The translations under genes were made by a program, and so were the position numbers. DNA of 64,000 nucleotides from the NCBI GenBank assembly GCA_963854835.1, contig OY978527.1, positions 35,983,040 to 36,047,039 on the forward strand, read 5' to 3'. The notes under the pieces are model-generated. The model was not told the origin of the DNA. It did no database searches and saw only the letters and a list, made by a program, of their open reading frames with translations. Source of the stretch: Megamerina dolium. Its lineage: Eukaryota; Arthropoda; Insecta; Diptera; Megamerinidae. Within the stretch, counting starts at the first letter, position 1, and each line of letters starts with the position of its first letter. Shown here in pieces: positions 49,535 to 59,404 of this stretch.

Positions 49535-50205
49535 GTGGAGACAGATTGACGGACATCGTTAAATCGGCTATATAAAGGACGCTAATCAAGGTGGTTAAGG
49601 TGGTTAAGGTGGTTAAAAATATCTGGCTGAATTGAATATACCATGCGCTCATGCAGGGTATCAAAATAGATTAATTTCTTCAATATACATACCCCTCTTT
49701 CATCGCCATACACGTCGCCCAATGATGATAATAACTTTTTTATGACTTCAAATAATCAGATTTACGAATGGTATCAAAATAGGCTTCTGTTTCAATAATG
49801 ATATCTTCGAAACAAAAAAGTCACAGGGGAGTTAATCAACCAATTGAACCAATTTTGCTATTGTGATAGCGAAAAACTGGGTCTGCGACCAGCAAATGCA
49901 GCACTCATATGTCCATTGGCTTATATTTTCTTCATTTATCACTGAATTGTCAGCCTGCCCTCGTGTGTATTGTATTTAGTTAAGTCAGTTAGTTAAACAG
50001 CCATAACCAGGTAATCACGAGTGTAAAGTAAGCAAGCATCTTTCGCAAATTTATGGCTTAAATTTGATTATAAGCCAACACTAGAAAACGCCAACAGCAG
50101 ACCCATAAAAATAAATTTCAACCCACATCTAGCTTATAGGTACATTCATTCAGCTTACCAGCGTCACAATTCAACTCATACATACGAGTATGGATGTGGA
50201 TATTA
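49535..50205. other. Dispersed repeat fragment and unassigned DNA
   Basis: Left part (to about 49670) is related to the repeat at 44.5-44.9 kb and contains a three-fold GGTGGTTAA repeat at about 49588-49616. The rest shows no gene. Confidence 0.4.
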
Positions 50206-50211
50206 TATTTA

Positions 50212-50450
50212 TTAGGTTGGGTCGTTTACTGTAAAAAAAAAAAAGTTTAAATTGTCCACCCCACTATTGATTGCTTATTTTGAGAGGATCTAAGCACCAT
50301 TAAAATTTTTTCTTGAACCGCGAAAAAACAGTCTAAACGCTCTATATATACAATAATATTTTCAAGTAGACCATCAAATGCCAAAGTTATGATCAAAAGA
50401 TCGTCAATCAAGGGGTGGACATTTGAAATATTTTTCATCGACCCACCTTA
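50212..50450. mobile_element. Foldback MITE, 239 bp
   Basis: Ends TTAGGTTGGGTCG (50212) and CGACCCACCTTA (to 50450) are inverted. A second inner pair is also inverted at matching distances: AATTGTCCACCCC with TGATTG on the left, CAATCA with GGGGTGGACATTT on the right. The whole element can fold on itself. It carries no transposase. Confidence 0.75.
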
Positions 50451-51283
50451 ATATATATGTGTATAATATATGTGCCTGCAACATCAGTGAACAAAAAAGA
50501 GAATAGAGATAAATTCAAATTATATGCACGCATACACGCGGAACACCAACTCACATGCGTACTTTATAAATTTACGCTAAATGCGAATGAACATTTCATT
50601 CATAAAAAAAAAGAGCACGGCGTGGAAGAAGAAGAAGGCGCAAAAGAAGAAAAAAAAAAGAAGGAGTTATTGAATGCATGAATGAATGCATACTACAATA
50701 TATGCAGGTAAATGTGTATGCAAAAGTGCATCCAGCAAGTCAATGAATAAACAAACATAATACGAATATCAAACAAACGAGTACAGACGGACATAACTTG
50801 GATACTGTGACAGTTGGATGGATAAAGAAAAAAATTAAATAAAAATAATGAATGGATGAATGAACGTTTGAATGGTTGAATGTAAGTAAATAGTTACAAT
50901 ACGATCAAACACCAAACGAAACGAAGAAACGAGTATAGGTGTACTCATATGAATCAATGATTGTGATCGCAAGAGCAAATGTATGTAGAGTATATACATA
51001 TTTATCGTATATACCCTGAAGGAAGCCTGGGGTCAAGTGTCTCCAAGTCACCACTTTTGTCGACTATTTTGGTGACACTGTCAATAAAGTGTCTAAACTT
51101 TGTACTTTGACTTTGATGGGTAGAGAAATTTTTGACAGCCGCACAGCTGTGCTTCTTCTTGATTTTTTTATTGCTTCATTTTGTTTTGATGAAAGTACAC
51201 GTGGCCGCGCGAAAAAATAAAAAGTTTTTATAAAAAAAAAAGAAAAAGTGAGTTTAAATAAAGTGAGTTCGTAAATAAATATC

Positions 51284-51829
51284 ATGAGCAAAAGAAATTT
51301 TAAAAGACTTGTGAAAAAACAAGCAAATTTGTACAAAAATAAAAATGAAGAGGCAGCAATTTACAGTGAAAGTGCTAAGTTGATTCTTCAACAAATTGTG
51401 CATAGAGAACAACACGTACAATATGTTGAAACAAAACCAGAAAATGTTAAGTACAAAGGAGGTGCCATTGTAGAAGCTTTTGTTAATGAATGCGTAATTT
51501 CTTGCAAAGAACCTAATAATATTTTTTCGGTTAAATCAGATGTTCCTGTAAAAATTGAAGCAATAATAAAAGAAGACGACATCTACGTTGAAGTACGGCG
51601 TTTGTTGGATTTAGAGAGTTTTTTCCAAGAACCCCTCAATTCTTGTGAATTAGGCATTTTCAAAACAAATCTACTTTTAGGTGAAAAAGAAAAATTTTTA
51701 TTGAAAGATGTTCAGAACAAATTTTTATACTTACCTTTTGATACCAATTTTGTAATAATACCAATTCTACACAGCTGCCTTCCAGAAGAATGTCGAACGA
51801 TAATGCCCAACATTCCAAGGGAAAACTGA
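51284..51829 (+). CDS. Truncated transposase-like ORF
   Basis: 181 residues. The start MSKRNFKRLVKKQAN and the C-terminal block (LESFFQEPLNSCELGIF, FVIIPILHSCLPEE) resemble opposite ends of a long insect transposase-domain protein family as I remember it. In those proteins a FF.YPL.SS.LGI motif and an IP(L/I)H end stand several hundred residues apart. Here they are joined in one open frame, suggesting an in-frame loss of the catalytic middle. Its last 40 bases overlap, in another frame, the start of the accessory gene. No DDE residues are visible. Confidence 0.55.
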   Translation: MSKRNFKRLVKKQANLYKNKNEEAAIYSESAKLILQQIVHREQHVQYVETKPENVKYKGGAIVEAFVNECVISCKEPNNIFSVKSDVPVKIEAIIKEDDIYVEVRRLLDLESFFQEPLNSCELGIFKTNLLLGEKEKFLLKDVQNKFLYLPFDTNFVIIPILHSCLPEECRTIMPNIPREN

Positions 51830-54800
51830 AGTATTTTCCCCCACAAGGTAATTTTTATATTTCACCATTTTTACATTATATACTGTACTGATAACATACA
51901 TATTTTATTTTATTTTCAAGTTAATCAAAAATGCCATGGCTGTGAAGAACTGTCAAAAAAATTTGATCTATATAAAGGTTTGTTAAAAAATAGCAAAAAC
52001 CAGCTCAGAGTGGCGAGTTCATTGTGCTTCTTACTAATATACGTACATACATATATGTATCTTTACAGGTGCTGCTCAAAAGCAATATAATACTATGGTT
52101 GATATTTTGGCGGAACACAAAGTTTTACTGGATCGCATAGTTACCCAAAACGCAGTTGTCACAAATATGATGGGAATTTTTCCAATTAACAACGAAGAAA
52201 AATTGAACGAATTTGAAGCTATTTTAGCGACGCAAACAGATCCATACGTAAGTGTGGAAACGAAATCAATATGGGAGTTGGTATTGATTCGCTACATTAC
52301 TGTAGTAAAGCGAAAGAGAAGTCCGCAAAATTCAAAACAAATGAATTCAACAAAAATTCAAAAACAGAACACTGTCCCTATTAGTTCGGAAAATAGATAC
52401 GCTCTGCTTTCAGGTGATGAAAGTGACGAAAATATTATCTCCAAGAAAAATTTCAAACCCCCACCCATTTTCTTGAGAGAACGCAACTCAGATAAGTTGA
52501 TTTCTAGAATTACAAGTCTTATAGGACCAAAGAATTTCCATGTTGTTCCTATTCGCAAAGGCCAAATTGAGGAAACAAAAGTGCAAATCTACAGCGAAAC
52601 TCATTATCGCAAAGTAATAGCGGAATTTGATGCTGTAAAAAAGAATTACTACACATATCAGCTAAAAAGTAGTAAGGGCTTAATCGTTGTACTCAAAGGC
52701 GTCGAACCCAACGTTGATATTAACGAAATCAAACTTGCCCTCCAGGAAGAAGGGTTTCAAGCCAAAACAGTATTCAACATTCTCAACAAGAGCAATATAC
52801 CTCAACCGTTATATCGTATTGAGCTGCAGCCTGAAACAAAACCCCTAAAAAAAGGTGAAGTACACCCCATATATAAAATTCGATATTTATTGCATCGCAA
52901 AATCACAATCGAAGAACCCCATAAGAGAACTGGACCTCCTCAGTGCAGCAACTGCCAAGAATATGGACATACTAAGACATATTGTACCCTGCCAGCTGTT
53001 TGTGTGATTTGTGGAGATCTCCATAAATCAAACATATGCCCAAAATCTAAAGGCGATACTAGCATGAAAAAATGCAGCAATTGTGGAGGTAATCACACCG
53101 CAAATTATAGAGGTTGCCCAGTATATACAACCCTAAAGCTAAATTTCTCCGCTAGCAATCAACCTCTAAAACCAGTTGAGCAAACTCAGATAGCCAACTC
53201 AAGTAAGAGACAAAATATTGATGCAACACAATTCTTCTCTGCAATCCCAAACAAGAATCAAACCAATTCATACGCTAGCGTGTTAAAACAAAACCCACAC
53301 CAACAAAGCAATGTAAATAATGAGCAGAAACACTCACTGCCCACCCAACAGCCAAGTACCCTTGAACATTTGCTTCAAACATTGATTCAGAATATGAACC
53401 AATTCATGAACTCAATGCAAACAATGATGCAAGAAATGATGAAAAATCAATCGATGTTACTCCAAACATTGCTATCCAGACCATGAGTTGTCTCAAGATA
53501 TGCCACTGGAACGCCAACGGCTTAAGCCAGCACCGTTTGGAGCTAATTCAATTCCTTGAATCCAGCCAAATCGACATAATGATGATATCTGAGACCCATT
53601 TCACTGACAAAAATTGCTACCAAATACCATATTACAAACTGTACACCACAAATCATCCGCATGGTAAGGCACGCGGAGGAACTGCCATATTGATAAAAAG
53701 CAGAATAAAACATCATGTTCTTGAAGATTTTAGTAGCGTCTACTTGCAAGCAACATCTATATGTCTGGAAGAATACATCTCTAAGCTAGTAATATCAGCG
53801 ATATACTGTCCCCCAAGATACAGTATTACCGAACAGCAATATAAAGAATTTTTCTCAACTCTTGGTAGCAAATTCTTGGTTGCTGGCGATTTCAACGCCA
53901 AACACACTCACTGGGGCTCCCGATTAATAACTCCAAAAGGCAAAAGACTATGTTCAATCATCACTAACCACGGCTACGATGTTATTTCAAATGGTCAACC
54001 GACATATTGGCCGACGGACAAGAGGAAAATACCCGATCTCATAGACTTTGGAGTCGCCAAAGGTTTGCAGATGGAAAATATCTCCACAGAGTGTAATTAT
54101 GATCTATCATCTGACCACTCACCCACGGTAATATCTATAAAATCACCAAGCCCCCAAAGCAATTGCGTTAGAAAGAAAATAGACTGGTTAAAATTCAAGA
54201 AATATATAAATTCCCATCTTCCTCTGAGTACTGTATTAAGAAATGGACACGATGTTGACTCAGCACTCGAAAAATTCAACCAGCTGCTCTCATTAGCTCT
54301 CAGCTCAGCCACCTGCACAAAGGTATGCAAGCAATCCAACTATAGCCCATACACACCAGCCGATATTGAATTGCTAGTAAGACAAAAAAGAAGACTCCGA
54401 AGACAATGGCAAGAATTCAGATCACCGAATCTGAAAACACAGCTACAGCACTGCACTCGAAAGTTAAAGCAAGCCTTAAAAAATAAAAACAACAAAGAGT
54501 TAGAAGAGCACATAGCGAAATTAACACCTGGTGAAGCATCAGACTACTCTTTGTGGAAATCAGCAAAAAAATCAAATCGGCCAATTCTCACTGATTCCCC
54601 CATCCGTTTGAGTGACGGTAATTGGGCTAGAAGCAACTGTGAGAAGGGTTTGGCTTTTGCAAACCACCTAAAAAGTGTGTTTACACCCAATCCACCCTCT
54701 TCACAGTCCTCATTACCAATATTAACTTCTCAACCTTGCTCAATAACGCTCAAAATTAAAAAAAAGGACATATTCAAAGCAATTTATAAAGATTTAAACC

Positions 54801-56854
54801 CAAAAAAATCACCTGGTCCAGATAAAATTACCGGTAAAATGATAAAAGAGCTACCTCCGGCTTCAGTAATTCATCTGATGCACATTTTCAATGCTATCCT
54901 TCGTATTAAACACTATCCCAAATGCTGGAAAACTTCAAAAATTATTATGATAGCAAAACCAGGAAAAGACCCTACAAAAGTTGCATCGTACAGACCTATC
55001 AGCCTCCTGCCTCTACTTTCTAAAGTATTCGAAAAGCTACTTGTCATGAATATAACTCCATTTATTAATCTCAACCAACTGATTCCTCAACATCAGTTTG
55101 GATTTAGAAAACAGCACGGCACAATAGAACAAGTCCACCGCATTGTAACTCTGATAAGGAACACTTTTGAAGAAAAAAAGTATTGCTCAGCTGTCTTTCT
55201 TGATATCACTCAAGCTTTCGATAAAGTATGGCACGATGGCCTTATTTACAAACTCAAACTATTACTGCCTGCAAATGTCTCCTCATTGCTTAGTAGCTAC
55301 CTCACGAAAAGACAATTTCTCGTACATCACAAGGATTACACAACAAATCCATTGGATATTCACGCTGGCGTTCCTCAAGGAAGCGTTTTGGGTCCCTTAC
55401 TGTATCTCTTATACACTTCAGATATGCCCAACAATAACTATACATTCATATCGACCTTTGCTGATGATACGGCAATATTGTGCTCTCGCTCTAACCCCAT
55501 AGAAGCTACTAAACTCCTGCAGACTCATGTCGATTCTCTCGAAATCTGGCTAGCAAAATGGCGTATAAAAGTCAGTGAATCAAAGAGCGTACATGTAACC
55601 TTCACGCTAAGGCTAGATACATGTCCCAAACTTAAAATTAATGGCCAATCAGTTCCACAATGTTCCTCAACAAAGTACTTGGGTATTCACCTTGACAGAA
55701 GGCTGACATGGAAAAATCACATAGAGGCAAAGAAAACTCAGATCAAGCTTAAAATGAATCAGTTATGGTGGCTGTTACACAAAAGATCAAAGTTGAATCT
55801 TGAATACAAAGTGCTATTATATAAAGCAATCCTGAAACCAATCTGGACTTATGGTATTCAGTTTTGGGGCACCGCATCTCCCTCTAATATCGAAAAATTG
55901 CAGCGAATACAATCCAAGTGTCTGCGAATTATTGTAAACGCGCCTTGGTATATGAGGAACGTTAACATCCATCGAGATTTAAATGTATCCACAATTTCTG
56001 AGGAAGTTGCAATGTCCTGCAGAAGCTACATTCAAAAATTACACAACCATCCGAATCCCCTTGCTAGGCAATTGTTGCTGAGCAAGGGGCATCGTCGATT
56101 AAAAAGAAAAGACACACTGAATATGCTGTAAAATTGCTACATCTCGCGACTCACCAAATTGTGATGGAACGTAGGGGATATCACATAGTTTTATTTAGTT
56201 TGTAAGATTTTAATACTTATTGTTAGTTTCTTGTATTTAAGAAAGATTCAATAAAAAAAAAAATAAGCTAACAAAAAAAAAAAAAAAAAATATGGGAGTT
56301 CACGCCCTGTAGTTTTTGCTCTTGTATCGTGTATTCGTGGATGCATGTATTTGTTTTTGTAAAGTTACAAAATTCACCACAAAAACCACGAATATACGCT
56401 ACAAGACCAAAAACTACAGAGCGTGAACTCCGATAATACACCAACAATTTTGAATTCCTTGTTTATATTTGATAGATACGGCAAATCAAGTTACTTCTCG
56501 GTGGTAATGCTGAACGCAACCTACATCAGGTATTTGACCACAATATAATTATGAATTTCAATGTTGACGGATCTTTCGGCAAAAAGCGATTACGGGACTA
56601 CGGAAATGTGTTCACGGCTATGATAGGTAAACAGTTTTTTTAAATGAGATTTTAAATTTCTTTCAATATTTCAACATATGTATTTTTTCAAATACCCAGA
56701 TGCTATATCAACTTTCAGCGAATTTCCTGATAAAACATTGAGAGCAGCATTTCAACGACAGAAAAAAAAATATTTTAAACAAACCAGTCGCAGCAAAGCC
56801 AAAAATAAAGAACAAAATGAAAACGAAGGCGACTCTTCTGACAAAGAAGAATAA
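51790..56854 (+). CDS. Transposon-borne DUF4806-like protein, five exons
   Basis: Exons 51790-51847, 51921-51977, 52069-52247, 56476-56626 and 56700-56854, with GT-AG borders and consistent phase, encode 199 residues. The N-terminal part has a CHGCEEL pair and a helical segment. Then FPINNEEKLNEFEAIL leads into IRQIKLLLGGNAERNLHQVF, GKKRLRDYGNVFTAMIDAI and a basic tail. This is the pattern I recall for DUF4806 (FPI..EEL....L, then LL...GG and L...F). Its fourth intron is 4.2 kb because it contains the MITE and LINE; without them it would be about 90 bp. Function unknown; DUF4806 proteins are multiplied in insect genomes. The ATG at 51790 is the first in frame in exon 1. Confidence 0.7.
52341..53486 (+). 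CDS. Jockey LINE ORF1, gag-like nucleic-acid-binding protein
   Basis: 381 residues from the ATG at 52341, the first inside the element. An upstream in-frame ATG at 52095 belongs to the host transposon exon and reads through the junction. The middle is an RRM-like fold region (SSKGLIVVLKGVEPNVDI). Three CCHC-type knuckles follow: CSNCQEYGHTKTYC, CVICGDLHKSNIC and CSNCGGNHTANYRGC. The C-terminus is Gln/Met/Asn-rich. The protein coats LINE RNA. Its stop overlaps the ORF2 start in ATGA. Confidence 0.93.
   Translation: MNSTKIQKQNTVPISSENRYALLSGDESDENIISKKNFKPPPIFLRERNSDKLISRITSLIGPKNFHVVPIRKGQIEETKVQIYSETHYRKVIAEFDAVKKNYYTYQLKSSKGLIVVLKGVEPNVDINEIKLALQEEGFQAKTVFNILNKSNIPQPLYRIELQPETKPLKKGEVHPIYKIRYLLHRKITIEEPHKRTGPPQCSNCQEYGHTKTYCTLPAVCVICGDLHKSNICPKSKGDTSMKKCSNCGGNHTANYRGCPVYTTLKLNFSASNQPLKPVEQTQIANSSKRQNIDATQFFSAIPNKNQTNSYASVLKQNPHQQSNVNNEQKHSLPTQQPSTLEHLLQTLIQNMNQFMNSMQTMMQEMMKNQSMLLQTLLSRP
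53483..56131 (+). CDS. Jockey LINE ORF2, endonuclease and reverse transcriptase
   Basis: 882 residues, uninterrupted. An APE-type endonuclease fills the first 230 residues (CHWNANGL, ISETHF, AGDFNAKH, SSDHSP). Reverse transcriptase follows in the order KKSPGPDKI, YRPISLLPLLSK, FLDITQAFDK, GVPQGSVLGP and FADDTAIL, then KYLGIHLD. The FADD form, rather than YADD, is typical of the Jockey clade. No RNase H domain follows, also as in Jockey. All catalytic motifs are present. Its ATG overlaps the ORF1 stop (ATGA), so translation probably couples by termination-reinitiation. Confidence 0.97.
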   Translation: MSCLKICHWNANGLSQHRLELIQFLESSQIDIMMISETHFTDKNCYQIPYYKLYTTNHPHGKARGGTAILIKSRIKHHVLEDFSSVYLQATSICLEEYISKLVISAIYCPPRYSITEQQYKEFFSTLGSKFLVAGDFNAKHTHWGSRLITPKGKRLCSIITNHGYDVISNGQPTYWPTDKRKIPDLIDFGVAKGLQMENISTECNYDLSSDHSPTVISIKSPSPQSNCVRKKIDWLKFKKYINSHLPLSTVLRNGHDVDSALEKFNQLLSLALSSATCTKVCKQSNYSPYTPADIELLVRQKRRLRRQWQEFRSPNLKTQLQHCTRKLKQALKNKNNKELEEHIAKLTPGEASDYSLWKSAKKSNRPILTDSPIRLSDGNWARSNCEKGLAFANHLKSVFTPNPPSSQSSLPILTSQPCSITLKIKKKDIFKAIYKDLNPKKSPGPDKITGKMIKELPPASVIHLMHIFNAILRIKHYPKCWKTSKIIMIAKPGKDPTKVASYRPISLLPLLSKVFEKLLVMNITPFINLNQLIPQHQFGFRKQHGTIEQVHRIVTLIRNTFEEKKYCSAVFLDITQAFDKVWHDGLIYKLKLLLPANVSSLLSSYLTKRQFLVHHKDYTTNPLDIHAGVPQGSVLGPLLYLLYTSDMPNNNYTFISTFADDTAILCSRSNPIEATKLLQTHVDSLEIWLAKWRIKVSESKSVHVTFTLRLDTCPKLKINGQSVPQCSSTKYLGIHLDRRLTWKNHIEAKKTQIKLKMNQLWWLLHKRSKLNLEYKVLLYKAILKPIWTYGIQFWGTASPSNIEKLQRIQSKCLRIIVNAPWYMRNVNIHRDLNVSTISEEVAMSCRSYIQKLHNHPNPLARQLLLSKGHRRLKRKDTLNML
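56295..56431. mobile_element. Palindromic MITE interrupted by the LINE
   Basis: Arms of 46 bases (56295-56340, starting GGAGTTCACGCC; 56386-56431, ending GCGTGAACTCC) pair imperfectly around a 45-base loop. The first seven bases of the left arm lie inside the LINE target duplication. The LINE therefore inserted into the left arm of a MITE already present. It sits in the accessory gene intron. Confidence 0.8.
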
Positions 56855-57431
56855 TTTTCTTTTTATCAATTCAAAATGCTGAAAGGTTTAGCCAGCCTTG
56901 AAGAAATTGGCTCTTTTATTTTTAAAAAATATACAAATACATATGTGAAAACTTTTTAGTTAAAAAAAATGTACCAAGACTTGTAACACATAAGATTTAA
57001 ATCTAAGAAAAAACCTCGCAAAAAGACTGTAACGTACAATGTGTACCTTCTTTTTTTTACTTTTACATATATAACTATGAAATTTAATTTTCTTTAGTAA
57101 AACATTTAATTTTTTACAAAACAAAAGCACCTGTTTAACTTAAATCCCTCCCAATATTACAAGTGTAGTAATTGCTTCCAAAAGTGTAGACTAGAATTAC
57201 TAAAATGTACTATTGAATCTCTAGTTCCAATGTCTCCATGTGGTGCCAAAAGAACCACCCAGTCTATAGTGAGTCTATAGTGCTAAGGTCACTAGTGGAT
57301 TCTCAATGACAAGCACATGTATAATGTCTACAGTTGAGAGCATTGCCTGGGGTATAAGTGGTCAGTAGTACTGGTGACAAAGTCAATAGTGAATCAGTAC
57401 AGTTTCACTAACGGCATTTCCTTCAGGGTAT

Positions 57432-57980
57432 GAACTTAGAAACAACTGATGGAACGATTGAACACACACGCGAGCGAACGGTAGATTTGTGCGAGTATGG
57501 AAACAAATGAACGAGTAAGTGAGTGAAGAAATATGTCAACGGTAACGATTACTCTATCGACGGAAATGAATAATGTAATAATAGTCAAGAGAAAACAACA
57601 ATATAAATATGTATAAGCATCAAAAGCACCAATAACAATAATAAACATTTAAATTTATCGTCTAACAAAGCATATTAGTACGTTCGATGGACCAATGAAT
57701 ATATTGATATACACAAAGATGATCAATGAGCGTATCAATTGGACGATATATTGGACATTACTGCTACTAGGACTTAACCCATTCGGGCTAAGTGTTACAC
57801 ATATGGAACACAAGTTGATCGTTTTCATAAATGCCATGACAATCGGTTATTTTTTGCAAGGTACAAGTGCGAGGTATAATAATATTCGTTTTGATCAGAT
57901 GCTTGTAACCACTTGAAGGAATTACTTACTTGCGTGGCCATTGCTGTTTTTCGCAAGCTGGCACCAGTTAGAAATTCCAA
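57432..57980. other. No recognised gene
   Basis: AT-rich DNA right of the transposon. Open frames are not convincing. Confidence 0.4.
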
Positions 57981-57984
57981 ACTC

Positions 57985-59400
57985 TGACAGATTCTGTAGT
58001 ACTTGCCCTTCCGTCCTCCAGCGGATCCAGAATATAATACATTTTTAGCTGGAGCGTGATACTCGGCACCAACGCAAATAGGTCCAAAGATCTTGCGTTG
58101 GACTATTTTCTCGATAACTCCAAATTCGAGCCTGACGTCATTCTTCGTGGTAATGCTGGTTCGTAGATAGACAAAGTCCTTTACTACTTCCGGAGTGTAA
58201 TTGTTAAGACGTGCTGTTCAAGACTCCGGGACTTTTTGTATATTGACACCAGGTACTTCGACTTACCTTTTATTATCGTAAAACCAATTCGACGTGACTC
58301 TCCAACTCTGAGAATGCTGGACTGATGTTCAGGTATTCATGCCGATTATGTCAATATTGTCGCACTGAGAGAAAGTTTGGCAGAATCATATTACAAAGAC
58401 GAATGAGTTTTGAAGAAATAGACAACTCAGACATGACTTTATAATCAGCAAATAGGTGTTGTGTGTTGATCTGTTGATGATAGATTTATTACCCCTGAAG
58501 TCACACTGACACTGATACCATCCAATCAGGGTTGTTATGCATCTTTCACACTTACACACTCACTAACGGCTCTTTGTCCTAGCTTCTCTTCCAGTACTGT
58601 TGTGGGTGTTAAATTCTGGACAGTATTAGAAAGAACCTACATATTTTAGCCGGTTCCGAACGGCAGAACCCTTATGACATCACTTTTTCTGAGCTTTGCC
58701 ACAGAGTTCTTTTAGAAGCTTTTCCATAGCAAATTTTACTGCCGGAAGAATTGCCAATTGACATCACTTCTTCTGAGCTTTGCCACAGAGTTCTTTTAGA
58801 AGCTTTTCCATGGCAAATTGTTACTGCCGGAAGAATTGCTAATTGCTTGCCGACAGATGGGTACCGTTCGAAAGAAAAATCTTTTTGATATTGAAGCTGT
58901 CATTCAGTCGAGAATTGAACCCACGAACTACTGATCAGAATGCCAACGCACTAACCACTGAGCTACGGCACCCACCCAATGATAGTTGGCGTAAATAGTG
59001 GAGGCTCCAATCATATTCTGTTTATGAGCTGATACATGCAGGCAAGCAGCTCATCATCCCCGGTCTGGAACAACTCAGCAGGTGGGCCACCAGAATCTGC
59101 AGCTTTGTTGTTCTTCAGTCTCAAAATGGTTGTTTTACGCTTATTGGGTGGTGGAACTTCAACACCTGTAATTCGGGTCATTGGGTCATCACCTCCACTG
59201 GCGTAATTGTTCGTATCATGGCCATTCTGTAACTTGGCGAAGTGTTCCTTCCATAGACTTTAGTACAGATGTACCTGATTCTCAATTTCGGCGGCAGAAA
59301 GAGGCTCCGGGATTTAAGCAGCCACCCAGGCGGTTGATCTGCTCAAGGTAGTTCCGAGCTTCGAGTCTCATTTCTCATTCTCTCTCTCTCTTCTGAGTAC
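57985..59400 (-). mobile_element. RTE-like LINE remnant split by a SINE
   Basis: The minus strand carries the start of a reverse transcriptase (GVEVPPPNKRKTTILRLKNN and KAADSGGPPAELFQTG, about 59180-59050). After the SINE at 58566-58978 the later part of the same kind of protein follows, including frames near 58150-58000 typical of the C-terminal region. Multiple stops. The RTE-like label is from motif style only. Confidence 0.65.
58566..58978 (-). mobile_element. tRNA-derived SINE with internal tandem duplication
   Basis: Minus-strand head (TAGCTCAGTGGTTAGTG; B box GGTTCAATTC) and body of the type A family, truncated at the tail. A segment of about 85 bp (GACATCACTT.. through GAAGAATTGCCAATT) is present twice in tandem, at about 58675-58759 and 58760-58844. 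It lies inside a LINE remnant. Confidence 0.9.
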
Positions 59401-59404
59401 TAAA

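Larger units (their letters stand above)
52280..56289 (+). mobile_element. Jockey-clade LINE, apparently full length
   Basis: About 4.0 kb with two intact ORFs and a terminal poly-A run. It is bounded by an exact 11-bp target duplication (ATATGGGAGTT at 52269-52279 and 56290-56300). A 61-base leader precedes ORF1, so it may be full length. It lies in an intron of the transposon-borne gene, same orientation. Open frames and exact duplication indicate a recent insertion that may still be mobile. Confidence 0.95.
51014..57428 (+). mobile_element. DNA transposon with TA duplication, carrying nested insertions
   Basis: CCCTGAAGGAA at 51014-51024 is exactly inverted at 57418-57428. TA flanks both ends (51012-51013, 57429-57430). 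Subterminal GGTGACA..GTCAATA occurs on both sides. Inside are a transposase-like ORF of 181 aa (51284-51829) and a five-exon accessory gene (51790-56854). One intron of that gene holds a MITE and a Jockey LINE. Without the LINE the element is about 2.4 kb. The transposase lacks its catalytic core, so the element is non-autonomous. Superfamily is uncertain; a TA target and short termini fit several. Confidence 0.8.

Noticed and set aside
52358..55502. Small frames overlapping the LINE ORFs
   Set aside because: Shadow frames of ORF1 and ORF2 without protein-like content.
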